From Elusimicrobia bacterium RIFOXYA2_FULL_39_19 (GTDB lineage Bacteria; Elusimicrobiota; Endomicrobiia; CG1-02-37-114; XYA2-FULL-39-19): a stretch of 41,798 bases of DNA. The position numbers and the translations under genes are program-made. The notes beneath the pieces were generated by a model. It saw only the letters and a program-made list of their open reading frames with translations. It had not been told where the DNA came from and made no database searches. Below, piece by piece: positions 26,317 to 35,378 of this stretch. Every line of letters starts with the position of its first letter. Within the stretch, counting starts at the first letter, position 1. The DNA lies in contig MGVC01000046.1 in the NCBI GenBank assembly GCA_001800285.1, positions 1-41,798 of the forward strand. Direction: 5' to 3'.

Positions 26317-28484
26317 TTTTCAAAAATCCAGGCATAATTATTATATTTTTGTTTCTGGCAGTTTTAGGACTGACAGGCCTGCTGTACTACAAGAAAAAAC
26401 TGCCGTCAAAATATGTGCTGATTACACTGAGGCTGCTTTCTTTATGCGTATTATTATTGCTTATTTTGCAGCCGGTCTATGTGGTTTATGAAAAGAAATC
26501 AAGGCCGAAGCTGGCAGTGCTGGTTGATACATCAAAAAGCATAAACTATGCAGGCAGGCTTACAGCATTTAAAAAGTTCTTTTCCGCTAACACAGCAGAC
26601 ATTAATACTTATTTTAGTCCTGAATACTACCAGTTTTCAAATTCTCTAACTACGCTAAAAGAAAATGAAATAAAAAACCTTAAAGCCGAAGGTATGGCTA
26701 CGGCTATTATACCCGCACTTGAACAGTTAAGTGTTTCAAAAAATTACGATGCCGTACTGTTGGTTTCAGATGGAAATGATAATTCAAAGAAAACACTGGC
26801 CTCTATAGAAAGTATTATAGACATTCCTGTATTTGCCTGTTATCCTCTGGAAAAGACTGCCCCGCTGGATGCTTCTGTCATAGATATAAAATGCAGTGAT
26901 TTTGTATTTAAAAATGTACCTCTGGATATTACTGTAGGGTTTTACTGTACCGGTTATACAGGAAAGGAAGCTGTAATATATCTGAAAAAAGGAAAAGAAA
27001 TACTGGCTTCAAGGAAAAAGTACGTAGAAGGCAACTATCAGGAGGTAAGTTTTAACTTTACTTCTTCAAAAACAGGGATGGAAACCTATACAGTCGAAAT
27101 CGAACCGCTGCCCGGTGAAACAGTGCTTGCTAACAACACGCGGGATTTTAATATTGAAACCATCCGCGAAAAAATACGTGTGCTCTACATCAGCGGCAGG
27201 CCCAGCGCTGAATATTATTATTTAAGGCATCTTATAAAATCAAATCCGTCTTTTGAATTGGTATCTTTTGTGATTTTAAGAAATCCGGAAGATGTGGCCG
27301 TAGTTCCGGATGAACAGCTTTCCCTTATACCGTTTCCGGAAAGGGAAATCTTTACCCGGGACCTGTATGACTATGATATTCTGATAATGGAAAACTTTAA
27401 GGCATCAAAGTTTTATATCTATGATGAATATTTAAATAACGTGAAACGCTTTGTAAAAGAAAAAGCGGGTGCTTTTCTCATGATTGGCGGAGAAAATGCA
27501 TTCGGTCTGGGAGATTACCGTAGTTCAGTGTTGGCTGATATATTGCCAGTACAGATGGAAGGCCCTGAAGAACTTTATGAACAAGGCCGGTTTAAGCTAA
27601 AACTTGTAAATTACACGCATCCGATAGTCTTTCTGTCAGATGAACAAACAGAAACAGAAAAATTATGGCAGCGACTGCCCGAAGTAGACGGTTGCCAGAG
27701 ATTGCGGCCCAAACCCGGGGCCTTAGTACTGGCCGAAAACCCGTATTTAAAAATAAATGGTGTCAGCGTGCCGGTAATAGCTGTGCAGGAAGTTGGCAAA
27801 GGCCGTACTATGGCAGTAGGGATAAATACCTCATGGCGCTGGTTTCTTGGAATGGCAAAAGAACCCAGGACAGGCAGCGAATATGCAAAATTCTGGGAAA
27901 ACTCACTTTACTGGTTAAGCGGCAGTGAAAAAACCAAAGAATTCAGAGTATCAGTAATCCAGCAAAAGTATACGCAAAATGATGAAGTAAAATTTAAGGT
28001 GGTAGCCTTAAGCGATAAATTGAAAAAAATAAAACCGCTTGTTACCGTTACAGATCCGCTTTCAAAAATGATACAGATTGAAAACCTTACAGCAATTCCT
28101 GAAGGCTGGCTGGGTAAATTTAAAGGCGTTATAACGGGAAAATACGAAATAAAAGCGCAGATAAAAGAACCCGCAGCGGCAGCAGGAGGCAGTAAATATA
28201 TGCAGGATAACAGAAGCGTAGTAGTGGCCAATGAAAGCACTACTGAAGAATTTGACCTGCAAGTAAATGAAAAGTTTATGAACGACCTTGCTGCTTTTAC
28301 AAATGTCGACGCTCAATATATAGATAATTATTCCGCAAAAGCTATGAGGCTCAAACTTAAAAATGAAGCCAGGCCGGCAGTAAAAAAAGAGGTTTCTCTA
28401 TCTTTGTTCCCCGGATTTTATTTTGCTATATTTTTATTGCTGATGCTGGAGTGGATTATCAGAAGAATAAAAGGAATGATGTAA
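26313..28484 (+). CDS. VWA and glutamine-amidotransferase-like membrane protein
   Basis: The product is 723 residues. Two N-terminal helices (about 5-24 and 37-58) precede a VWA domain with the MIDAS motif DTSKS (LAVLVDTSKSINYAG, about 70-84) and a second metal-site stretch LLVSDGNDNSKK. A periplasmic class-I-amidotransferase-like region follows around 285-510, with GAFLMIGGENAFGLGDYRSS. A beta-rich domain and one C-terminal helix (about 698-717) complete it. This architecture recurs at the end of MoxR/DUF58/BatA/DUF4159 operons. It may be the membrane client of the MoxR ATPase. No catalytic triad is obvious. Confidence 0.82.
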   Translation: MIFKNPGIIIIFLFLAVLGLTGLLYYKKKLPSKYVLITLRLLSLCVLLLLILQPVYVVYEKKSRPKLAVLVDTSKSINYAGRLTAFKKFFSANTADINTYFSPEYYQFSNSLTTLKENEIKNLKAEGMATAIIPALEQLSVSKNYDAVLLVSDGNDNSKKTLASIESIIDIPVFACYPLEKTAPLDASVIDIKCSDFVFKNVPLDITVGFYCTGYTGKEAVIYLKKGKEILASRKKYVEGNYQEVSFNFTSSKTGMETYTVEIEPLPGETVLANNTRDFNIETIREKIRVLYISGRPSAEYYYLRHLIKSNPSFELVSFVILRNPEDVAVVPDEQLSLIPFPEREIFTRDLYDYDILIMENFKASKFYIYDEYLNNVKRFVKEKAGAFLMIGGENAFGLGDYRSSVLADILPVQMEGPEELYEQGRFKLKLVNYTHPIVFLSDEQTETEKLWQRLPEVDGCQRLRPKPGALVLAENPYLKINGVSVPVIAVQEVGKGRTMAVGINTSWRWFLGMAKEPRTGSEYAKFWENSLYWLSGSEKTKEFRVSVIQQKYTQNDEVKFKVVALSDKLKKIKPLVTVTDPLSKMIQIENLTAIPEGWLGKFKGVITGKYEIKAQIKEPAAAAGGSKYMQDNRSVVVANESTTEEFDLQVNEKFMNDLAAFTNVDAQYIDNYSAKAMRLKLKNEARPAVKKEVSLSLFPGFYFAIFLLLMLEWIIRRIKGMM

Positions 28485-28607
28485 TCCAGCGATTAAATTA
28501 AGTCCCGAATTCAGTCAAATAGCGATGAAGCGATAATGTAAAAACAATCTGAAACTCAAAAATAATAAAGCAGACCATTAAAATATAACAATTATAAAGT
28601 GAGTATT

Positions 28608-30608
28608 ATGCCTATTGTGGTTTTATTAATGTCTTTTGCGGTTTATCTGTTTACTCTAAGCCCTTCAATAGCTGTAGGAGACTCAGGAGAGTTTTGTGCC
28701 AGCGCGCAGATTTTAGGCCTGCCGCACAGTCCCGGGTATCCGCTTTACTGCCTGCTGGGAAAAATACTTATAAACATTGTTCCTTTAGGAAGCCTTGCCT
28801 TCCGTGTAAACCTGCAAAGCGCGTTTTTTAGCGCTTTAACGGTAATGCTGATGTATTTTCTGCTTTTAAAAATCACCCAAAATAAACCTGTTTCTGTCAT
28901 AACGGCCCTGCTTTTTGCTTTCAGTAAAGCATTCTGGCAAAGCGCAGTTCAAAGTGAAGTGTTTGCCCTTAATACTTTTTTTGTAATAATTCTGCTTTAT
29001 CTGCTTTACCTTTCAATTACAGATGACAAATATTTACTGCTTTCTGCGTTTTTGTTTGGACTGGGTATGGGAAATCATCATACTCTTATATTTATAACTC
29101 CCGTTTTCCTGCTGGTTTTATTTAAAAGATTCAAATTCAAAATATCTAAGTATCCTGTTATTCAAATCACACTTCTTTTCATTCTTGGATTTACCATTTA
29201 TGCTTATTTGCCCATACGTACTCTTAAAAACCCGTCGTTTGACTGGGGAAACCCGGAAAATATTAATAATTTTTTACGAGTAATATCCAGAAAAGATTAC
29301 GGCAGTTTTTCTTTGACAGTCGGGGAAAAACAGGGGTTGGATTTTATTACCGCACTAAAACAGGTAAAAAGATATGCTCTTACGCTTTCCGGCCAATTAG
29401 GCATTCTAACAGTATTTGCCGGGTTTGCCGGCTGGCTGATGTTTATAAAAAAAGAAAAGTATTACGGTTTTGCAAACCTTATAGTTTTTCTTGGTGCGGG
29501 GATAGGGTTTATTCTGCTTGCAAATCTGCCTTTTGATGCGCTTTCCGAAGGAATATTTGAACGTTTCTATGTTTTGCCTGCTGTGCCGTTTATATTATCC
29601 GTAGGTTTTCTGGCTGATTATGTTTATAAAAAGAATAAAATATTTATTTTGTTTTTTGCCGTAATTGCGGTATTTGTGTTTGTAAGCAACATAACACGTT
29701 GTAACTGGCGAAACTACTATTTAGAACATGATTATGCAAAAAATATATTAAAGACACTTAAGCCAAACAGTGTATTTTTCATGGATGGCGGTGATGATAC
29801 TTTCTATGGAATGGGTTATATGTGCTTTGCTTTAAATAAGAGGCCGGATATAGAGCTGCATGACAGGGGTGGGGTGGTTTTCAAAAGCGCTTACGGCGCT
29901 GATTTTAGAAGTTTGAGTTCTCAGGAAAAAGAAACAAGAAGAAACCGTGCTGAATATATCTTATCTGAAACCAGGCCCCTGACCTACTCTACCTTTAATA
30001 AGGAAGTACTGCCAGGAAAAAAACTCTATTTAAACGGAATTTTATATGATACACAAAAACCGCTATTTGATTCATGGGCTTTATACTCTCTGCGAAGCGC
30101 CTATGTAACCTATCCGGATTACAGGTCCAGAGCGCTTGCGCCGGTTTATACCTTTGTTCACAGCGAGGCAGAATCTGACCCTTATATATGGCTTGATTAT
30201 TCCGTAGCGCGCTTTAATGACTGCCTGTGGTTAAAATCCAACGTGTTAATGGTTTATATTTTTAAGGCTTATGATTATTTAGTAAAAAAAGATTATGATA
30301 AAGCAGAGCTTTACTATACCAAATCCCTTACTATAAACAGCAAGGATACAAATGCCCTGATAGGGTTAGGTGTAGTAGCGGAAAAGAAGAATGATAATCA
30401 AAAAGCCATACAGTGTTATCTGAAAGCCATAGCAATAAATCTCCGGTCAGTTGATGCCTATTATAACCTCGGCGCTGTTTATTGGAAAGAGGGAAACTGG
30501 GAAAAAGTGGCAGAGTATTTCAGTAAAACCCTTGAAATAAATCCGGACCATGCTCAGGCAAGGGCTTATCTGCCTAAAGTGCTGGAAAAGCTTAAACAAA
30601 ACCAATAG
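28608..30608 (+). CDS. DUF2723 multi-pass membrane protein with C-terminal TPRs (copy 1)
   Basis: The product is 666 residues from the ATG at 28608. A GTG at 28599 is also in frame but has a poorer upstream site. The DUF2723 signature is complete near residues 20-48 (AVGDSGEFCASAQILG, LPHSPGYPLY). About ten membrane helices span residues 1-350. A soluble domain and tetratricopeptide repeats (about 555-666, for example KAIQCYLKAIAINLRSVDAY and YFSKTLEINPDHAQARAYL) follow. The domain resembles GT-C glycosyltransferases. The eukaryotic member TMEM260 is a protein O-mannosyltransferase, so protein or surface glycosylation is plausible here but unproven. Confidence 0.8.
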   Translation: MPIVVLLMSFAVYLFTLSPSIAVGDSGEFCASAQILGLPHSPGYPLYCLLGKILINIVPLGSLAFRVNLQSAFFSALTVMLMYFLLLKITQNKPVSVITALLFAFSKAFWQSAVQSEVFALNTFFVIILLYLLYLSITDDKYLLLSAFLFGLGMGNHHTLIFITPVFLLVLFKRFKFKISKYPVIQITLLFILGFTIYAYLPIRTLKNPSFDWGNPENINNFLRVISRKDYGSFSLTVGEKQGLDFITALKQVKRYALTLSGQLGILTVFAGFAGWLMFIKKEKYYGFANLIVFLGAGIGFILLANLPFDALSEGIFERFYVLPAVPFILSVGFLADYVYKKNKIFILFFAVIAVFVFVSNITRCNWRNYYLEHDYAKNILKTLKPNSVFFMDGGDDTFYGMGYMCFALNKRPDIELHDRGGVVFKSAYGADFRSLSSQEKETRRNRAEYILSETRPLTYSTFNKEVLPGKKLYLNGILYDTQKPLFDSWALYSLRSAYVTYPDYRSRALAPVYTFVHSEAESDPYIWLDYSVARFNDCLWLKSNVLMVYIFKAYDYLVKKDYDKAELYYTKSLTINSKDTNALIGLGVVAEKKNDNQKAIQCYLKAIAINLRSVDAYYNLGAVYWKEGNWEKVAEYFSKTLEINPDHAQARAYLPKVLEKLKQNQ

Positions 30609-30671
30609 ATAAGATGGAAGTACTGATAAAAAATATTCTTATCAACCTATAAACTAAATGTTTTTAATAAA

Positions 30672-32726
30672 ATGAAAAAAATCGTATATGCTTGCCTGAT
30701 GTTTTTAATGGTTTTTGGGATTTATTTATATACCGTGTCTCCTGCCGTTACCAGCGATGATTCCGGCGAGCTTTCCGGTGTTTGCGCCACCTTGGGTATA
30801 GCCCATCCTTCCGGTTATCCAGTCTATTCACTTTTTGGAAAAATAATAAATGATGTTTTACCATTTGCAAACCATGCCTACCGCACAAACCTGGTAGCTG
30901 TACTTTTTGGCGCCTTAACTATAACCCTGGTTTTTCTTTTCATAATAGCTCTGGTACAAAACCCCACAACAATACAATTCTGTTTTGCGGCTATATTTTC
31001 TTTTATGCTGGCATTTTCCAGCCACTTTTGGTCCATGGCGGTAGTAACGGAAGTTTATACAATAAATTCATTCTTTGCCGTTTTGCTGATAATAATACTT
31101 TTGAATAAATCTTTAAAACCATTGATAAGAATGTATCTTGTTTCGTTTGTTTTTAGTTTTGCAATGGGAGACCATTATACATTAATACTATTCCTGCCGG
31201 GAATCTTGTGGTGGGCCTGGATAAACAGAAGAGAAATACCGTTTAATTATAAAACTTGCCTTGGCATAGCGGGTTTTATTCTACTTGGCGTATCAGTATA
31301 TTTATTTATGCTTGTTCGCGCACAGCAAAACCCGGTATTTAGCTGGGAAGACCCCAAAACATTGGAAAGATTTTTGGGGCTTATTAAAAGGTCCAGATAT
31401 AGCGGGCTTCTGATGATGACAAAACCTGTACCCGTTACGCTTTCATACCTGATAGGCCATGTAAAGCTTTTCATTTCAATTCTAAGAAGTGCTTTATCAG
31501 TATTCGGCCTATTGGCAGTTATGGTTTTTTGCTGTCTTGCTTTAATTTATAGGTTTAATGTATCTCTTGTTTTGTTTTTATTCGTTTTGTTTTCCGGTTA
31601 CGGATTTTTTGCCTTAACCCGTGTAAACATAACACCTGAGATGAGAGACCTGCTTGAACGGTTTGTTTATCTGCCACTGGTGCCGTTATGTGTTTTAGCG
31701 GGGAATGGAATAATAGACTTTTCACAAAAAAACAAAAATCTTTCAAAAATATTACTGATACTTATTATTCTGCCTTTAATCCTGCTTGTAAAAAATTTCA
31801 ATACCTTAAACCGAAGGAATGACTTTATTTTTTACGATTTCAGCCGGAATATCCTGAAAACCCTGCCAAAAGATTCAATTATGTTTACAGACCGGGCAGA
31901 TGAAACGGATTTTATAATAGCCTACCTGACGCGCATTCACAAATTAAGAAGCGATATTGCCTATATAGATTGCAATGCGGGTGTATCAAAAAGCATCTAT
32001 GGAGATAATTATTACACCATTTGGGGCCGGCCCCGCCTGGAAATCCGTTACAATGCAGAAACAAACATCATTGCAAACACAGACAGGCAGGTGTTTTACT
32101 CTACCGTGCTGCCAAATCAGGATTATGTAATAAACATACCGCGTTTCAGGTACGGCCTGCTGTATAAAGTAAGAAAAAGCCCGAATGATAACCTTTCATA
32201 TTTCCCGTGGCAGGAACTTTATGCTTTACGCCTGCCGTTAAAACAGGACATGAGAAGCAATTTCCTTTTTTACAGCCATTTTGAAACATTGGGGGATTAC
32301 TTTCTTGATGCAAACAGGGTAATTGAGGCACGGAAGCAGTTTGAGCTGTTAGGCCTAATCACACATAACAACATAAAACTTTCCACTATACCCTGGTGGT
32401 ACTTTAACAAAGGAAACTATGCCAAGGCTTTGGAAGAATACCTGAAACTTCTGGAACTAAAACCGGACTGGCCGGAAGTTATGGTAAATTTAGGCGTGGT
32501 TTATGAAAAAGTAAACAAAATTGAACAGGCAGAAAAAATGTACCTGAGGGCTGTGGAAAAAGACCCGCAGTATTCGCAGGCTTATTATGACCTGGCGGTT
32601 TTATACTGGCGCAAAAATGACTGGAAAAAAGTAACCTATTACTTTACAAAAGTCCTTGAACTAAACCCGAACCATTCTGACGCCAAAAAGTTTCTTGCCA
32701 TGGCGCAGGCAAACACCCAACGCTAA
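30672..32726 (+). CDS. DUF2723 multi-pass membrane protein with C-terminal TPRs (copy 2)
   Basis: This 684-residue paralogue of the preceding protein shares its layout. It has an N-terminal helix, DUF2723 motifs TSDDSGELSGVCATLGIA and HPSGYPVYSLFG, about ten membrane helices, a conserved HFWSMAVVTEVYTINSFFAV, and C-terminal TPRs (KALEEYLKLLELKPDWPEVM, YYFTKVLELNPNHSDAKKFL). The two copies clearly differ along their length, so the duplication is old. The start ATG at 30672 opens directly into the first hydrophobic helix. No recognised partner follows, and the restriction island begins 280 bases downstream. Confidence 0.8.
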   Translation: MKKIVYACLMFLMVFGIYLYTVSPAVTSDDSGELSGVCATLGIAHPSGYPVYSLFGKIINDVLPFANHAYRTNLVAVLFGALTITLVFLFIIALVQNPTTIQFCFAAIFSFMLAFSSHFWSMAVVTEVYTINSFFAVLLIIILLNKSLKPLIRMYLVSFVFSFAMGDHYTLILFLPGILWWAWINRREIPFNYKTCLGIAGFILLGVSVYLFMLVRAQQNPVFSWEDPKTLERFLGLIKRSRYSGLLMMTKPVPVTLSYLIGHVKLFISILRSALSVFGLLAVMVFCCLALIYRFNVSLVLFLFVLFSGYGFFALTRVNITPEMRDLLERFVYLPLVPLCVLAGNGIIDFSQKNKNLSKILLILIILPLILLVKNFNTLNRRNDFIFYDFSRNILKTLPKDSIMFTDRADETDFIIAYLTRIHKLRSDIAYIDCNAGVSKSIYGDNYYTIWGRPRLEIRYNAETNIIANTDRQVFYSTVLPNQDYVINIPRFRYGLLYKVRKSPNDNLSYFPWQELYALRLPLKQDMRSNFLFYSHFETLGDYFLDANRVIEARKQFELLGLITHNNIKLSTIPWWYFNKGNYAKALEEYLKLLELKPDWPEVMVNLGVVYEKVNKIEQAEKMYLRAVEKDPQYSQAYYDLAVLYWRKNDWKKVTYYFTKVLELNPNHSDAKKFLAMAQANTQR

Positions 32727-32874
32727 AATGCTGAGCTCTAACCACAAGGGGCCAAACAAAAAATCCCGTAAGTCGTAAGTAGTTATTAACAATGGTATCG
32801 GAATAAAACCACAAAAACTCTCTAAAAAGATATAAATAAATTAGAACGGTTTGCTATGATAGAAAAAACAGCCC

Positions 32875-32911
32875 AGGGCTATCGGGCCAAAACCAAAAAG
32901 ATGTTAGCCCT
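32875..32911. repeat. Short inverted repeat in the gap before hsdR
   Basis: AGGGCTA (32875-32881) and TAGCCCT (32905-32911) are exact reverse complements 23 bases apart. There is no T-run, so it is not a standard terminator. The rest of the 282-base gap (32727-33008) contains no gene that I can support, only the promoter region described separately. Confidence 0.35.
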
Positions 32912-32919
32912 GTTTCCTA

Positions 32920-32968
32920 AAGTGATTAAGTGATACCATTTGCCCCGCCCATCCCAAAGAGGTATAAT
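32920..32968 (+). promoter_or_regulatory. Promoter of the restriction operon with adjoining direct repeat
   Basis: TTGCCC (32940-32945), a 17-base spacer and a perfect TATAAT (32963-32968) form a convincing sigma70-type promoter. Transcription should begin near 32975. Two tandem 8-base units, AAGTGATT and AAGTGATA (32920-32935), lie directly upstream of the -35 box and could be a regulator site. An AAGGATG ribosome-binding site at 32991-32997 precedes the hsdR ATG at 33009. Confidence 0.6.
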
Positions 32969-33008
32969 TTACTTAAAGAATTAATGAATAAGGATGTGAA
33001 ATAAAACT

Positions 33009-35378
33009 ATGACAAATAAAAAACAATTATCAGAAAGAGACATTTGTACAAAGTTTATCCTTCCTGCCCTTGTTAAGGCCGGTTGGGATGTGGAAAAACA
33101 AATCAGAGAAGAAGTTTTCTTCACTGATGGCCGTATTTTTGTTAAAGGCAATAAGACTGCCCGCGGAGAACGTAAACGTGCAGATTTTATTCTCTATTTA
33201 AAGCCCAATATCCCTATTGCCATCATTGAAGCCAAAGATAATAATCATTCCATAGGTGCAGGTATGCAGCAGGCATTAGCTTATGCGGAAATACTTGATA
33301 TACCTGTTGCTTTCAGCTCAAATGGCGACGGTTTTGTAATGCATGACCAATCAGGTTTTTCGCAGCAAACGGAACAAAATCTTTCCTTAAAAAACTTTCC
33401 TTCACCTGCAAAACTCTGGCAAATTTACAAAAAATACAAGAAAATTGATACCCCTAAGCAGGAAGAAATCGCTTCTTTTGATTATTTCTTTGACGGCTCA
33501 GGCCGCGCGCCCAGATATTACCAACAGATTGCAATCAATCGTACAGTTGAAGCTATAGGTAAAGGCCAAAATAGGGTACTTCTTGTAATGGCTACTGGTA
33601 CCGGAAAAACCTATACTGCTTTTCAGATTATCTACCGCCTTTGGAAAAACGGAATAAAGAAACGAATTCTCTTCTTAGCTGACCGTAATATATTGATTGA
33701 CCAAACAAAACGTAACGATTTCAAGCACTTCAAAGATAAAATGACAATTATAAAAAAGAAAATCATTGATAAGGCTTTTGAAGTTTATCTGGCGCTTTAC
33801 CAGGGCCTGACAAACTATAATGAAGACAAAGATGCTTATAAACAATTCAGCCGTGATTTCTTTGATCTTGTAATAATAGATGAGTGCCACAGGGGCAGCG
33901 CTCCAGCCGATAGCGCCTGGAGGGAAATACTTGAATACTTTAGCTCAGCCACGCAAATTGGTTTGACTGCAACGCCCAGGGAAACTGAAGAAATATCAAA
34001 TACGGATTATTTTGGAAAACCCATCTACACTTACTCACTAAAACAAGGTATTGAAGACGGCTTTTTAGCACCTTATCAGGTTATTCGTATTGGCATAGAT
34101 GTTGACTTGGAAGGCTGGCGCCCGGAAGCCGGGAAAACAGATAAATACGGTAAAGATGTTGATGATAGAATTTATAATGGCAAAGATTTTGACAAAAACC
34201 TGGTTATTGATGAACGAACAAAGCTTGTAGCAAAAAGAGTTTCAGAATATTTGAAGAAAACAAACCGTTTTGATAAAACAATAATTTTTTGCGTAGACAT
34301 TGAACATGCAGAGCGTATGAGGCAGGCAATTGTTAATGAAAATACTGATTTAGTAGCGCAAAACAGAAAATATGTTATGCGTATTACTGGCGATGATGAT
34401 GAAGGCAAAAGGGAAGTGGATAATTTTATTAATCCCGAAGAAAAATATCCGGTTATTGCCACAACTTCAAAGCTTATGACTACCGGTGTTGATGCACAAA
34501 CCTGCAAACTAATTGTCCTGGATTCAAACATTAACTCTCCTACCGAATTTAAACAGATTATTGGGCGCGGCACCCGGATTAATGAAGAATATGGAAAAAC
34601 ATTTTTTACTATCATAGATTTTCGCAAAGTTACCAATCTTTTTGCAGACCCTGCTTTTGATGGCCCACCGCTAATGATAAAAGAAATTGGCATAACCGAA
34701 CCCATAGATGATATTATTGACGATGAAGAAACACCTGTAGATGATTTACCAGAAGAAGTAGGTGAGCTGCCTCCTCCAACGCTGATTGATGGCGGCCCTA
34801 TTACTGAAAATCATAAAGAAAAGATTTTCGTAAATGGCATAGATGTTTCAATATTGCACGAGCGGGTTCAGCATTTAGACGCCAATGGAAAACTTATTAC
34901 TGAAAGGTTAATAGATTACACAAAAAAACAAATTCTCAAAGAATACAGGTCCCTTGGTGACTTCCTTGAAAAGTGGAATAGTGCAGAAAAAAAGAAAGCA
35001 ATTATAAGTGAATTAGAAAATAATGGCGTTGTTCTTAAAAATCTGGTAGCCGATACTAAAATTGGCTTGGATGTTTTTGACCTGGTTTGCCATATTGCAT
35101 GGGACATGCCATTATTATCAAGGAAAGAAAGAGCGGATAATGTTAAGAAACGCAATTATTTTACGAAATACGGCGAAAAAGCCCGTAAGGTTATTGAAGC
35201 TCTATTAGATAAATACTCTGATGACGGTATAGAAAACATTGAAAATTTATCAGTTTTAAGAATAAACCCATTCAAAAAATTGGGCACACCATCGGAAATA
35301 TTAGAAATATTTGGCGGGAAAGAGGCATATTTGAATGTTATTAAAGAAATGGAAACCGCAATTTACAAGGTGGCTTAA
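33009..35378 (+). CDS. hsdR: Type I restriction enzyme, R subunit
   Basis: The product is 789 residues. HsdR translocates and cuts DNA once the M2S core meets an unmodified site. The N-terminal PD-(D/E)xK nuclease has D59 and E74-x-K76 (ADFILYLKP, AIIEAKD), followed by MQQALAYAEIL. The superfamily 2 helicase has Walker A ATGTGKT near 195-201, DECH at 291-294 and TATP at about 320-323. The QIIGRGTRI motif VI lies near residues 515-525. The C-terminal part resembles the EcoEI-type R subunit that binds the methylase core. hsdM starts on the base after its stop. Confidence 0.94.
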   Translation: MTNKKQLSERDICTKFILPALVKAGWDVEKQIREEVFFTDGRIFVKGNKTARGERKRADFILYLKPNIPIAIIEAKDNNHSIGAGMQQALAYAEILDIPVAFSSNGDGFVMHDQSGFSQQTEQNLSLKNFPSPAKLWQIYKKYKKIDTPKQEEIASFDYFFDGSGRAPRYYQQIAINRTVEAIGKGQNRVLLVMATGTGKTYTAFQIIYRLWKNGIKKRILFLADRNILIDQTKRNDFKHFKDKMTIIKKKIIDKAFEVYLALYQGLTNYNEDKDAYKQFSRDFFDLVIIDECHRGSAPADSAWREILEYFSSATQIGLTATPRETEEISNTDYFGKPIYTYSLKQGIEDGFLAPYQVIRIGIDVDLEGWRPEAGKTDKYGKDVDDRIYNGKDFDKNLVIDERTKLVAKRVSEYLKKTNRFDKTIIFCVDIEHAERMRQAIVNENTDLVAQNRKYVMRITGDDDEGKREVDNFINPEEKYPVIATTSKLMTTGVDAQTCKLIVLDSNINSPTEFKQIIGRGTRINEEYGKTFFTIIDFRKVTNLFADPAFDGPPLMIKEIGITEPIDDIIDDEETPVDDLPEEVGELPPPTLIDGGPITENHKEKIFVNGIDVSILHERVQHLDANGKLITERLIDYTKKQILKEYRSLGDFLEKWNSAEKKKAIISELENNGVVLKNLVADTKIGLDVFDLVCHIAWDMPLLSRKERADNVKKRNYFTKYGEKARKVIEALLDKYSDDGIENIENLSVLRINPFKKLGTPSEILEIFGGKEAYLNVIKEMETAIYKVA

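Noticed and set aside
28510-28537. Possible promoter (TTCAGT, 16 bases, GATAAT) before the first DUF2723 gene
   Set aside because: Both boxes are poor matches in an AT-rich gap where such hits are expected by chance.
32875-32911. Inverted repeat before hsdR considered as a tRNA or terminator
   Set aside because: There are no tRNA arms or T-run. It was kept only as a short repeat.
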